A stretch of DNA of 39,138 nt from CAYJAZ01 sp964371865 (GTDB lineage: Bacteria; Desulfobacterota; Desulfovibrionia; Desulfovibrionales; Desulfovibrionaceae): assembly GCA_964371865.1 (NCBI GenBank), contig CAYJOR010000024.1:1-39138 (forward strand). Reading direction: 5' to 3'. This document shows positions 1 through 7,543 of the stretch, in pieces. Each line of letters begins with the position of its first letter. Within the stretch, counting starts at the first letter, position 1. Both the position numbers and the translations under genes were made by a program. A model generated the notes under the pieces. The model ran no database searches. It had not been told where the DNA came from and saw only the letters and a list, made by a program, of their open reading frames with translations.

Positions 1-207
1 TGCTTTAGAAATTTTACAATTTAGTTTTCAAGTTTCTGCTATTGCGTTTATAAAAAGACAAAATAGACATTCAAATTTTCTTGACTATTAATATAGTTTA
101 GTATAAGTTCGCTTTCTAATATAGTTTTATTAATCGAATTTATTTTAATTAATAAAATATAATTTATATTACGAAATTAAGTCTTTATATTTTCTAAGGA
201 GTTACAT
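1..207. other. AT-rich leader upstream of the first gene
   Basis: No gene is visible here. A TTGACT at 81-86 and a TATAAG at 102-107 could form a promoter, but their spacing is only 15 bases, so this is a weak call. The stretch ends in a good ribosome binding site (AAGGAG) just before the ATG at 208. Confidence 0.4.
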
Positions 208-1449
208 ATGCAAAAACTACTTATTCTCGGTGCTGGAGCCGGTGGAACTATGATTGCTCATAAAATGAGACATCTACTAAATAAAGGCGAGTGGGAAATT
301 ACTATTATAGATCGTGACCCAACTCATCATTATCAACCGGGGTGGTTATTTATTCCATTTGGTCTTGAAACAATAGAATCCTGTTCTCGCCCTAAATCAG
401 ATTTTATTCCTAAGGGAGTTAATTTCATAATTGATGAAATAATTAAATTCGATCCAGATAATAATATTGTTACATGTAAAAATAGTACATATACTTACGA
501 TAAAGTTATCGTTGCATCGGGTGCACGAGTTGCTCCTGAAGAAGTTGAAGGTATGATGGACGCTTGGGGTAAAGATATCTTTACTTTTTACACTCCAGAA
601 AGCGCTACTCAGCTAAGAGAAGCTATGAAGAAGTTCAAAAAAGGTCGCCTTGTTCATCATATTTGTGAATCACCGTACAAGTGCCCAGTTGCTCACTTAG
701 AGTTTGTGTATATGGCGGATTGGTATTTCACAAAACTTGGAATTCGTAATCAAATAGAAATAGAATTAGTAACACCTCTTACAGGCGCATTCACAAAACC
801 GGTTGGTGAAAAAATTCTTGGTGGACTATGTGAAACAAAAAACATCAAAGTTACAAAAAACTGGACTGTTGACAGTGTAGACACAGAACGAAAAGTAATT
901 ATAAGTGTTACCGGTGATGAAATCCCTTACGATTTGTATGTCCCTATTCCCCCAAATTTAGGGCAACAATACCTCATTGATTCTGAAGTCTCAGATATTA
1001 CAGGGTTTGTTGACACGAATAAAGAAACTCTTAAATCAAAAAAATGGGATAATATGTATATTATTGGTGACACAACGAATATTCCTACATCTAAAGCAGG
1101 TTCTGTTGCTCACTTTGAAGTTGATGTAATTGCTCATAACTTCATGGAAGATTTGGCCGGAACTACAGATTATTATGCCTTTGATGGACATGCTAACTGT
1201 TTTATTCTAACTGGTTACAACAAAGCATCTCTTATTGATTTCAGTTACGATGTTGAACCACTTCCTGGAATGTTTCCACTTCCGGGTGTTGGTCCATTTG
1301 AACTTTTGGGCGAAAGCCACATGAATTACTGGGGAAAACTCGCATTCAAATTTGCTTACTTTGATATAATGCTGAAAGGACATGAACTTCCGTTTGAACC
1401 AAATCTTTATCTTGAAGGCAAAGATCTTACATTGTATAGAAAAAAATAA
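208..1449 (+). CDS. FAD-dependent sulfide:quinone oxidoreductase-like protein
   Basis: A 413-residue flavoprotein of the sulfide:quinone reductase / flavocytochrome c sulfide dehydrogenase family, expected to pass electrons from a sulfur compound to quinone or a partner protein at the inner membrane face. The N-terminal FAD-binding loop GAGAGG lies at residues 8-13. A second FAD-contact segment, YIIGDTTNIPTSKAG, lies near 284-298. Candidate redox cysteines are Cys153 and Cys159 (in SPYKCPVAHLEF) and Cys331; SQR enzymes use a conserved cysteine pair, but I cannot align these to prove it. No signal peptide. It starts at an ATG with AAGGAG upstream and is followed after 13 bases by a DUF1641 gene, a pairing common for SQR-like proteins. 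Oxidation of sulfide itself is unproven; a role in persulfide or polysulfide redox is possible. Confidence 0.8.
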   Translation: MQKLLILGAGAGGTMIAHKMRHLLNKGEWEITIIDRDPTHHYQPGWLFIPFGLETIESCSRPKSDFIPKGVNFIIDEIIKFDPDNNIVTCKNSTYTYDKVIVASGARVAPEEVEGMMDAWGKDIFTFYTPESATQLREAMKKFKKGRLVHHICESPYKCPVAHLEFVYMADWYFTKLGIRNQIEIELVTPLTGAFTKPVGEKILGGLCETKNIKVTKNWTVDSVDTERKVIISVTGDEIPYDLYVPIPPNLGQQYLIDSEVSDITGFVDTNKETLKSKKWDNMYIIGDTTNIPTSKAGSVAHFEVDVIAHNFMEDLAGTTDYYAFDGHANCFILTGYNKASLIDFSYDVEPLPGMFPLPGVGPFELLGESHMNYWGKLAFKFAYFDIMLKGHELPFEPNLYLEGKDLTLYRKK

Positions 1450-1462
1450 GTTGGAGTAAAAT

Positions 1463-2110
1463 ATGAAGAACGATGAACTTATTCTTGCTCGACTTGAAGC
1501 AATGGAGGAACGCCTTGCCTTTCTTCAAGCAAAAGCAGAAGAACCAAATAGACTCTTAGAAATTCTAACACCTATCACGACAGATGCTTTTAGAGTAAGC
1601 GTTGAAAAACTTCAAGTATTACATGGACGTGTAGATCTTAATGATTTTATGGAACTTGGCCAAAAAACAATGCTAAGCGTTCCAAATTTATTATGGGCAC
1701 TTAGCGCTCTTGATAAACTTATCAGTTTTTGTAACATTATGTCACCTGCCATTACTCCGGCTTTTCAAGATGCTATTATGGCTTTCGATAAAATGGAAAA
1801 AAATGATGTATTCAAAAAACTTTCCGCTGCAAAAAATGCTACCGGAACTATTTTTGATTCTTTATCAGCTGAAGATATTGAAAAACTTGGTACTAGTCTT
1901 GCTTATCTTATGCAAATACTACAAAAAGTTTCAGATCCAAAGGTACAAGAAAGCATCAATGTCTTATTAGAAGTTGTTGAATCAATCAATCCTAGCGAAG
2001 TAAAACCTATAGGAATTATGGGTTTAGCATCAGCAATGGCTGATCCTAATGTGAAAAAAGTACTAGGCTTAGTAGTAGAAAGCTTGAAAGAAACAGGAAA
2101 AAGACTCTAA
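1463..2110 (+). CDS. DUF1641 family protein
   Basis: A 215-residue soluble protein that looks like the DUF1641 family. It is mostly helical by composition, with a charged N-terminal stretch (residues 1-25) suggestive of a short coiled coil. It has no cysteine clusters and no membrane segment. DUF1641 proteins are often encoded next to sulfide:quinone reductase-like flavoproteins or formate dehydrogenases, and that context is what supports the call. It lies 13 bases after the flavoprotein stop, has a GGAG ribosome binding site, and is followed by a strong terminator, so the two genes form one short operon. Its biochemical role is unknown; an assembly or docking factor for the flavoprotein is only inference. 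Confidence 0.7.
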   Translation: MKNDELILARLEAMEERLAFLQAKAEEPNRLLEILTPITTDAFRVSVEKLQVLHGRVDLNDFMELGQKTMLSVPNLLWALSALDKLISFCNIMSPAITPAFQDAIMAFDKMEKNDVFKKLSAAKNATGTIFDSLSAEDIEKLGTSLAYLMQILQKVSDPKVQESINVLLEVVESINPSEVKPIGIMGLASAMADPNVKKVLGLVVESLKETGKRL

Positions 2111-2185
2111 GCAACTATAAATCAATGATGTTTTGTGAAATATTATTTTACACTAACTATTTTGTGTATCATATTTAAACAGATG

Positions 2186-2214
2186 AACTGCAAGGTGCAA
2201 ACTTGCAGTTTTTT
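2186..2214 (+). terminator. Rho-independent terminator after DUF1641 gene
   Basis: Perfect 9-bp stem AACTGCAAG (2186-2194) / CTTGCAGTT (2202-2210) with a 7-base loop, followed by a T tract. It separates the flavoprotein unit from the downstream respiratory genes. Confidence 0.92.
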
Positions 2215-2367
2215 CTTTTTAAATTTATTGAAAAATTGTTTTTTTTCTAAAGATTGAAATAAATTAGATCTTTCAAATATAAAACCTCATAAAAACCAAA
2301 TAGATAAAAGTTTGAATATACCAACTTTATTTATTGAATACAACCATATAATTTTCTAAAAAACATA

Positions 2368-2396
2368 TTGACCTCGTGAAAAAAATCAGTTATAAA
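2368..2396 (+). promoter_or_regulatory. Sigma70-type promoter of the cytochrome b/Fe-S operon
   Basis: TTGACC (2368-2373) and TATAAA (2391-2396) are separated by exactly 17 bases, close to the bacterial consensus. The predicted start lies about 40 bases before the gene. The match fits a strongly expressed operon. Confidence 0.75.
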
Positions 2397-2442
2397 CTTC
2401 TGAAAATTATTATATTTATTTATAAGACAGGAGATGCGGTTC

Positions 2443-3405
2443 ATGACTACAATTACTTACATTTTTGGCTATGTCGCCATCGTGATTTGTCTCACACTTG
2501 CTCTATCTAGAGTAAAAAAGTACACATCACGCCCATTACACATTCGTTGGGAACTTTACCCAGTACCACATGAAGGTGAACGTGCAGCATGGGGTGGATC
2601 TTACCTTGAAAATACCGAATGGCACAAAAAAGAACGTACACACTCTTTAATCGGCATGGCTAAAGGTCTTGCAGAAGAAATGCTTCTTTTGCACCTCACA
2701 TTTAAACACAACCGTGACTTATGGTTCCGTACATACCCATTCCACGCTGGTATCTACCTTTGTTTTGGTGGTTTTGGTCTTACTTTCCTCGGCGCAATCT
2801 TGGGTTGGAGCGGCACTTTAGAAAGCGGTTTTGTAAGTTTTATCGGTGCGTTAGCTAACCTTTGTTTCCTTGTTGGTAAAATTGGTATCGTGATTGGTGG
2901 TATTCTTCTTATTCATAGACGTGTAACATGCGCATCTTTAAGAGTTTATACAACTCCAGAACACTATTTCAACCTTCTTATCTTCATCTTATGGGCTCTA
3001 TTAGGTATCATTGCATACATGACAACTCCTTCTTACTTCGTTGTTAGCCGCGATTTCCTTATGAACTTCCTTACCTTCAACCTAGCTACACCTATTGAAG
3101 GTACTTTCCCATTACCTAACGCTGGTTTCATTTTCATTACTCTTTATACATTTGCACTTATGATTATTGTGCCTGCAACACATATGGCTCACCTTTTCAT
3201 GAAGTATTTCACATGGCATAACATTCGTTGGGATGATACTCCAACTCTTGACGATGAACAACTTAATGCTAAAATTATGGAAAACCTTGTTCGTAAACCT
3301 ACTTGGTCAGCTGACCATATTGCTGGCGACGGCAAAAAAACTTGGGCTGAAATTGCTATGCACAACCCAATGGCTGAACCAAAAGAAGAAGAAACAAAAG
3401 AATAA
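2443..3405 (+). CDS. DsrM / nitrate reductase gamma-like membrane cytochrome b
   Basis: A 320-residue integral membrane protein of the NarI/DsrM type, expected to carry haem b and exchange electrons between menaquinone and the Fe-S subunit encoded next. Membrane segments are visible at about residues 1-20, 103-121, 137-158, 176-195 and 229-250. Histidines at helix ends (His101, His158, His247 and His250) are candidate haem ligands. An insert between the first two helices is rich in charged residues. An in-frame ATG lies at 2434, but the AGGAG at 2429-2433 abuts it directly; the ATG at 2443 has that site at a 9-base distance and is chosen. It is followed after 94 bases by a DsrK/HdrD-like gene, as in DsrMK. 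No dsrJOP genes are present, so this is a two-subunit relative, not the canonical complex. Confidence 0.78.
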   Translation: MTTITYIFGYVAIVICLTLALSRVKKYTSRPLHIRWELYPVPHEGERAAWGGSYLENTEWHKKERTHSLIGMAKGLAEEMLLLHLTFKHNRDLWFRTYPFHAGIYLCFGGFGLTFLGAILGWSGTLESGFVSFIGALANLCFLVGKIGIVIGGILLIHRRVTCASLRVYTTPEHYFNLLIFILWALLGIIAYMTTPSYFVVSRDFLMNFLTFNLATPIEGTFPLPNAGFIFITLYTFALMIIVPATHMAHLFMKYFTWHNIRWDDTPTLDDEQLNAKIMENLVRKPTWSADHIAGDGKKTWAEIAMHNPMAEPKEEETKE

Positions 3406-3431
3406 TTTTACTTTTAGATTATGCCTTAGCT

Positions 3432-3469
3432 AAGATTTCTTTACGCTAAACTTCATATAAAGAAATCTT
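3432..3469 (+). other. Intercistronic hairpin between cytochrome b and Fe-S genes
   Basis: Perfect 12-bp inverted repeat AAGATTTCTTTA (3432-3443) / TAAAGAAATCTT (3458-3469) with a 14-base loop and no T tract. It may stabilise or process the transcript between the two cistrons rather than end it. Confidence 0.7.
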
Positions 3470-3499
3470 CTGAATTCAATCCTATAAGGAGTATTTGCA

Positions 3500-5089
3500 A
3501 TGCAAAAAATGAAACTTACCGATATATCTACTAAACCAGGTCAACTTATTGAACTTGACATAAAAAATCTCATGCCTATCCCGCATGTTGAAGTTCATGA
3601 CCATGAATGGAGCGAATGGACAGAAGCTCAAAAAGAAGAATTCTGCACAAACTTAGACTCTGTTTCAATCCTTCAAATTCCTGTTCCTAAAACTAAAGAA
3701 GAAGAAGACGAAATCGTTGCTAAATTCTTACGCGGTTTTGAAAAACTCTTGACAGACGAAAATAACTGGACTTTCCGTCCTATGTTAGAAACAACATTAG
3801 AATACTGTGCTCAATGTAACTCATGTTCTGATGCTTGTCACTTATACGAAGCTTCTGGTAACCACGACGTTTATCGTCCTAACTATCGTTCAGAAATTTT
3901 CCGTCGTATATACAAACTCTACATCAAAAAAGAACCTTTTGCTAAATTACGTTACGGCGATTTTGAACTTAACTGGCAAACAGTTACTCGTTTAGCTGAA
4001 TTATCTTATCGTTGTAACCTCTGCCGTCGTTGTGCTCAAGTTTGCCCAATCGCTGTAGATAACGGTTTGATTGCTCGTGAAATCCGTAAATTATTCAGCC
4101 AAGAATTTGGTTGGTATCCAAAAGAATTGCACGAAAAAGGTTCTATGTTCCAGCTTAAAGTTGGTTCTTCAACCGGTATGAGCGGTGATGTTTGTAAAGA
4201 AAGCATTGAATTTATTGATGAAGACTTCTCAGAAGAAACAGGTTACGAATTCAAAACACCTTGGGATGTTGAGGGCGCTGACATCATGCTTATCCACAAC
4301 GCTGGTGAAGTTATTGCATGGCCTGACAACATCGCTGCATTTTCAATGATCTTTGAAGCTGCTGGTCTTTCATGGACACTTTCAAGCGACTTAGCTGCTT
4401 ATGACTCAATCAACTACGGCGTATTCTACGATGATGCTCAATTCGCTCGTACAGCTTTATTACAAGCTCAAGCTGCAAAAAAATTAGGCGTAAAGAAAAT
4501 TGTTATGGCTGAATGTGGTCACGCCCACAAAGCTCTAACAGTTATCGCTGACCGTGTTCTTCCTAGAGACTTGAACGTACCACGTGAATCTTGCTTCCCA
4601 CTTCTTAGAGACATCGTTCTTGAAAAAAGAATCAGCCTTGACCCTAGCCGTAACAACTTCCCAGTAACCCTTCACGATCCATGTAACATTGCTCGTTTGA
4701 TGGGTATCAGCAAACCACAACGTGAAATTTTACACGCTATTGCTCCACAATTCCGTGAAATGTATCCACATGGTGCTGAAAACTACTGCTGTGGCGGTGG
4801 TTCTGGTTTCGCTATCATGACTCGTAACGATATCGAACCTTGGAGAATGATGGTTACAGGACGTAAGAAAGTAGAACAAATTGCAAATGCTTTCGCTGAT
4901 TGTATCGATCCATCAATCAACAAATACGTTTGTGCACCTTGCTCTAACTGTAAAGGTCAAATCCGTGAACTTTTAGATGTGAATAAACTATCTGAAAACT
5001 ACTCAATCTACTACGGTGGTATCGTTGAACTTATCGTAAACGCTATGACCGAAGTAAATCCAGGATTCATCAAATTCGGCGACGAATAA
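3500..5089 (+). CDS. DsrK / HdrD-like Fe-S oxidoreductase with CCG domains
   Basis: A 529-residue cytoplasmic iron-sulfur protein of the heterodisulfide reductase D / DsrK family. Two [4Fe-4S] ferredoxin motifs are visible: Cys103, 106, 109 and 113, then Cys172, 175, 178 and 182. The C-terminal half carries cysteine-rich CCG-type elements: ECGHAHK near 338-344, HDPCN near 392-396, YCCGGGSG with Cys430-431, and VCAPCSNCKG near 477-486. CCG domains of HdrB/HdrD bind non-cubane [4Fe-4S] clusters that work on disulfides. With the preceding cytochrome b it should couple the quinone pool to a thiol/disulfide or sulfur carrier; the actual partner is unknown. AAGGAG lies 8 bases before the ATG. Codon choice in this operon looks more restricted than in neighbours, consistent with high expression. 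A strong terminator follows. Confidence 0.82.
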   Translation: MQKMKLTDISTKPGQLIELDIKNLMPIPHVEVHDHEWSEWTEAQKEEFCTNLDSVSILQIPVPKTKEEEDEIVAKFLRGFEKLLTDENNWTFRPMLETTLEYCAQCNSCSDACHLYEASGNHDVYRPNYRSEIFRRIYKLYIKKEPFAKLRYGDFELNWQTVTRLAELSYRCNLCRRCAQVCPIAVDNGLIAREIRKLFSQEFGWYPKELHEKGSMFQLKVGSSTGMSGDVCKESIEFIDEDFSEETGYEFKTPWDVEGADIMLIHNAGEVIAWPDNIAAFSMIFEAAGLSWTLSSDLAAYDSINYGVFYDDAQFARTALLQAQAAKKLGVKKIVMAECGHAHKALTVIADRVLPRDLNVPRESCFPLLRDIVLEKRISLDPSRNNFPVTLHDPCNIARLMGISKPQREILHAIAPQFREMYPHGAENYCCGGGSGFAIMTRNDIEPWRMMVTGRKKVEQIANAFADCIDPSINKYVCAPCSNCKGQIRELLDVNKLSENYSIYYGGIVELIVNAMTEVNPGFIKFGDE

Positions 5090-5123
5090 GATTTATACTG
5101 AATTATATTGATTTATAAATGAG

Positions 5124-5161
5124 AGAGGGGAACTTCAAATTGAGGTTTCCCCTCTTTTTTT
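5124..5161 (+). terminator. Rho-independent terminator after DsrK-like gene
   Basis: AGAGGGGAAC (5124-5133) pairs with GTTTCCCCTCT (5145-5155) with one bulged base, followed by a run of seven T. It closes the cytochrome b/Fe-S operon. Confidence 0.93.
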
Positions 5162-5266
5162 ATATCTATTGCATTATTTATTTTTAGAATAATCCCAATT
5201 TTTTTTTTGTAAACATCTCAATAAAAATCTTTCAATAGTCTATCAAAAGAATTATTTCCACATACG

Positions 5267-5295
5267 TTGACTATACCTTTCATTTATGCTATTTT
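5267..5295 (+). promoter_or_regulatory. Candidate promoter of the aldo/keto reductase pair
   Basis: TTGACT (5267-5272) and TATTTT (5290-5295) at 17-base spacing, about 90 bases before the first aldo/keto reductase. The -10 element is imperfect, so confidence is moderate. No clear operator is seen. Confidence 0.5.
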
Positions 5296-5388
5296 GAGGC
5301 AAATTATTTTTATAAATTGATTTGTTTTTTATAACTATATAAAATTTAACATAAAACTAAAATTCTTTTTCTAATAAAGGATAAAAAA

Positions 5389-7530
5389 ATGCAATATAAA
5401 GAACTTGGAAAAACAGGTGTAAAACTTTCAAAACTAGGGCTTGGATGTATGCGCTATCCACTTTTAAAGTCTTATGATGAATCAATTGTTAATCCTCGTA
5501 GTATTGATATAAATGCAACAGTAAAAATGATGGATATGGCAATATCTCAAGGTGTAAACTATTTCGATACTGCTCATATGTATCATGAGGGTATGAGTGA
5601 AACCATTCTTGGCCATGCTATTGAAATTCTGAATGCACAAGATAAGGTCCATATTGCAACAAAACTCCCTTATAACATACACAGACTTCACCTCTCACTT
5701 GAAGAAATTTTTGAGGAGCAATGTCAAAGACTCCGCAGAGACAATATAGAATTTTACCTTCTTCACAACGTAAATGACCTTACCCTTGCTCGTTATGAAG
5801 AAGCAAAGGTATTTGAATTTTTGACTAAGTTAAAAAAAGATGGTCGAATACAACATCTAGGGTTTTCATTCCACGATGATAACGCACTTTTTACTAAAGT
5901 TGTAAATTCTTATGATTGGGATTTTTGTCAGATCCAATACAATTATATTGATGAAGACTATCAAGCCGGAGTAAAAGGATTAAAACTAGCTCATGAAAAA
6001 GGCTTGGGCGTTATTGTAATGGAACCACTTAAAGGTGGAGCTCTAGCAAAAGAAATGCCTTCAGATATAGAAAGTATTTGGCAAAACTCTCCTACTGAAC
6101 AGAAAAATGCTGATAGAGCTTTACGCTGGCTTTTCAATCAAAAAGAAGTATCTGTAGTTCTTAGTGGTATGAATAGTCTTGAGCAGTTACAAGAAAATAT
6201 TGCCTCAGCAGAACATGTAGAAGATTCCATGACTCCTGAAGAAATAAATTCTTTTGTAAAAGTAAAGAGAATTTTTAAATCGCGTCTTAAGTTTTCGTGT
6301 ACTTCCTGTGGATATTGTGCGCCATGCCCTCGTCACATTAAAATTCCTGCTATTCTAGATCTTTATAATAAATATAGCCTTTTCATTAATGATAGGGAAG
6401 TTGTGGCAAATATAAAAACTATGTACAATAGCATTCTTAAAATGAATAATACAACAGTTTCCCATTGTGAAAGTTGTAATAGTTGCGTGCGTAGATGCCC
6501 ACAAAATATTGATATTCCTATTGCTATTGCAGAAGCAGATAATGCACTCAATAGCCAAAACTTTGATGATTTCTATACTGGTGTTGTTGCCGGTTATGGT
6601 GTATCGTCAATGTTCAACCCTAAAGCATATAAAGCGCTTGCAGAAACCCTTTCCGGAGATAGGCCTCCTGTTTTTTGGATTCAAGGTTCTAGCTGTACCG
6701 GTTGTTCTGTAAGCCTCCTAAATAGTGCGCATACGTCAATCGTTGAACTTCTTACAAAGATTATAAGTCTTGATTATCATACAACTTTAATGGCTAATGA
6801 AGGGGCAAGTGCTGTTGAAAAAATGTTTAAACTTGCAGAGAAGTTTAAAGGTCAATATTTTGTTGTACTTGAAGGAGCTATCCCCCTTGCAGAAAATGGA
6901 AAATATTGTGTTGTAGCTGAATCAAATCATGTAGAGTATACTGTTATTGATATGCTGAATAAACTCTGCCCTGATGCTGCTATGGTTTTTGGTTTTGGAA
7001 CATGTTCTTCTTATGGCGGTATACCTGCTGCAAAAGGTTCTGTGACTGACTGCGTGGGTCTTCAAAACTTCTTCGATCAAGAAGGTATTGTTACACCACT
7101 TATGAATGTTCCAGGCTGCCCACCTCACCCTGATTGGATGGTAGGTTCACTCGTTATTGCTCTTGATAAAATTAAAAGAAGCGGTATGAAGCGTGGCATA
7201 AAAAGCATTAAATCCATTCTTGATAAAGATTTACGCCCGATTCCTTTCTATGGTGAAAACACTCATAAAGAATGCCCTTGGCTCCCTCAATTTTATGATG
7301 ATGCTATGTCAAAAGTTATTACTGACAAATCAAAGTGTCGCTATGAACTAGGCTGTAAAGGGCCTATGGCTATGTGTGATTCTCCACTAAGGAATTGGAA
7401 CGGTATTGAGAGTTGGTGTATCGACAATTCTATTTGTATCGCTTGTGTTGAACCAAAATTCCCTGATGATATGTCGCCTTTCTACTCCGTTGAGAAGAAA
7501 AAACGCTCCAAAGTAAAACCTAAAGCTTAA
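5389..7530 (+). CDS. Aldo/keto reductase-ferredoxin fused to [NiFe]-hydrogenase small subunit
   Basis: A 713-residue fusion. Residues 1-290 are an aldo/keto reductase barrel with the usual tetrad Asp60, Tyr65, Lys92 and His126. Residues 300-385 are a ferredoxin-like region with Cys304, 307, 310, 313 and Cys360, 363, 366, 370. After a linker of about 40 residues, 427-700 is a [NiFe]-hydrogenase small subunit: proximal cluster ligands Cys436, 439, 539 and 577; distal cluster His626, Cys629, 650 and 656; medial cluster Cys663, 677, 683 and 686. Cys677 takes the place of the proline usual in [3Fe-4S] medial clusters, so a [4Fe-4S] cluster is inferred. There is no Tat signal, so the protein is cytoplasmic. 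The tail is lysine-rich. No good internal ribosome site precedes the hydrogenase part, and the frame is unbroken. No large subunit is in the window. It may link aldehyde/alcohol chemistry to H2 or another electron carrier; function unproven. Confidence 0.88.
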   Translation: MQYKELGKTGVKLSKLGLGCMRYPLLKSYDESIVNPRSIDINATVKMMDMAISQGVNYFDTAHMYHEGMSETILGHAIEILNAQDKVHIATKLPYNIHRLHLSLEEIFEEQCQRLRRDNIEFYLLHNVNDLTLARYEEAKVFEFLTKLKKDGRIQHLGFSFHDDNALFTKVVNSYDWDFCQIQYNYIDEDYQAGVKGLKLAHEKGLGVIVMEPLKGGALAKEMPSDIESIWQNSPTEQKNADRALRWLFNQKEVSVVLSGMNSLEQLQENIASAEHVEDSMTPEEINSFVKVKRIFKSRLKFSCTSCGYCAPCPRHIKIPAILDLYNKYSLFINDREVVANIKTMYNSILKMNNTTVSHCESCNSCVRRCPQNIDIPIAIAEADNALNSQNFDDFYTGVVAGYGVSSMFNPKAYKALAETLSGDRPPVFWIQGSSCTGCSVSLLNSAHTSIVELLTKIISLDYHTTLMANEGASAVEKMFKLAEKFKGQYFVVLEGAIPLAENGKYCVVAESNHVEYTVIDMLNKLCPDAAMVFGFGTCSSYGGIPAAKGSVTDCVGLQNFFDQEGIVTPLMNVPGCPPHPDWMVGSLVIALDKIKRSGMKRGIKSIKSILDKDLRPIPFYGENTHKECPWLPQFYDDAMSKVITDKSKCRYELGCKGPMAMCDSPLRNWNGIESWCIDNSICIACVEPKFPDDMSPFYSVEKKKRSKVKPKA

Positions 7531-7543
7531 TAAGGATTTATAT

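Larger units (their letters stand above)
2111..2442. other. Intergenic region with terminator and promoter
   Basis: No gene seen. The left part holds the terminator of the flavoprotein-DUF1641 unit and the right part a strong promoter for the cytochrome b/Fe-S pair; the sequence between is AT-rich and featureless. Confidence 0.6.

Noticed and set aside
2434..2442. ATG at 2434 as start of the cytochrome b gene
   Set aside because: AGGAG abuts it with no spacer; the ATG at 2443 has a 9-base distance.
2443..5089. Canonical DsrMKJOP complex
   Set aside because: No dsrJ, dsrO or dsrP genes follow; a terminator comes directly after the Fe-S gene.
6610..7530. Separate internal start giving a free hydrogenase small subunit
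   Set aside because: The ATG near 6610 has no ribosome binding site, and the frame is continuous with the reductase.
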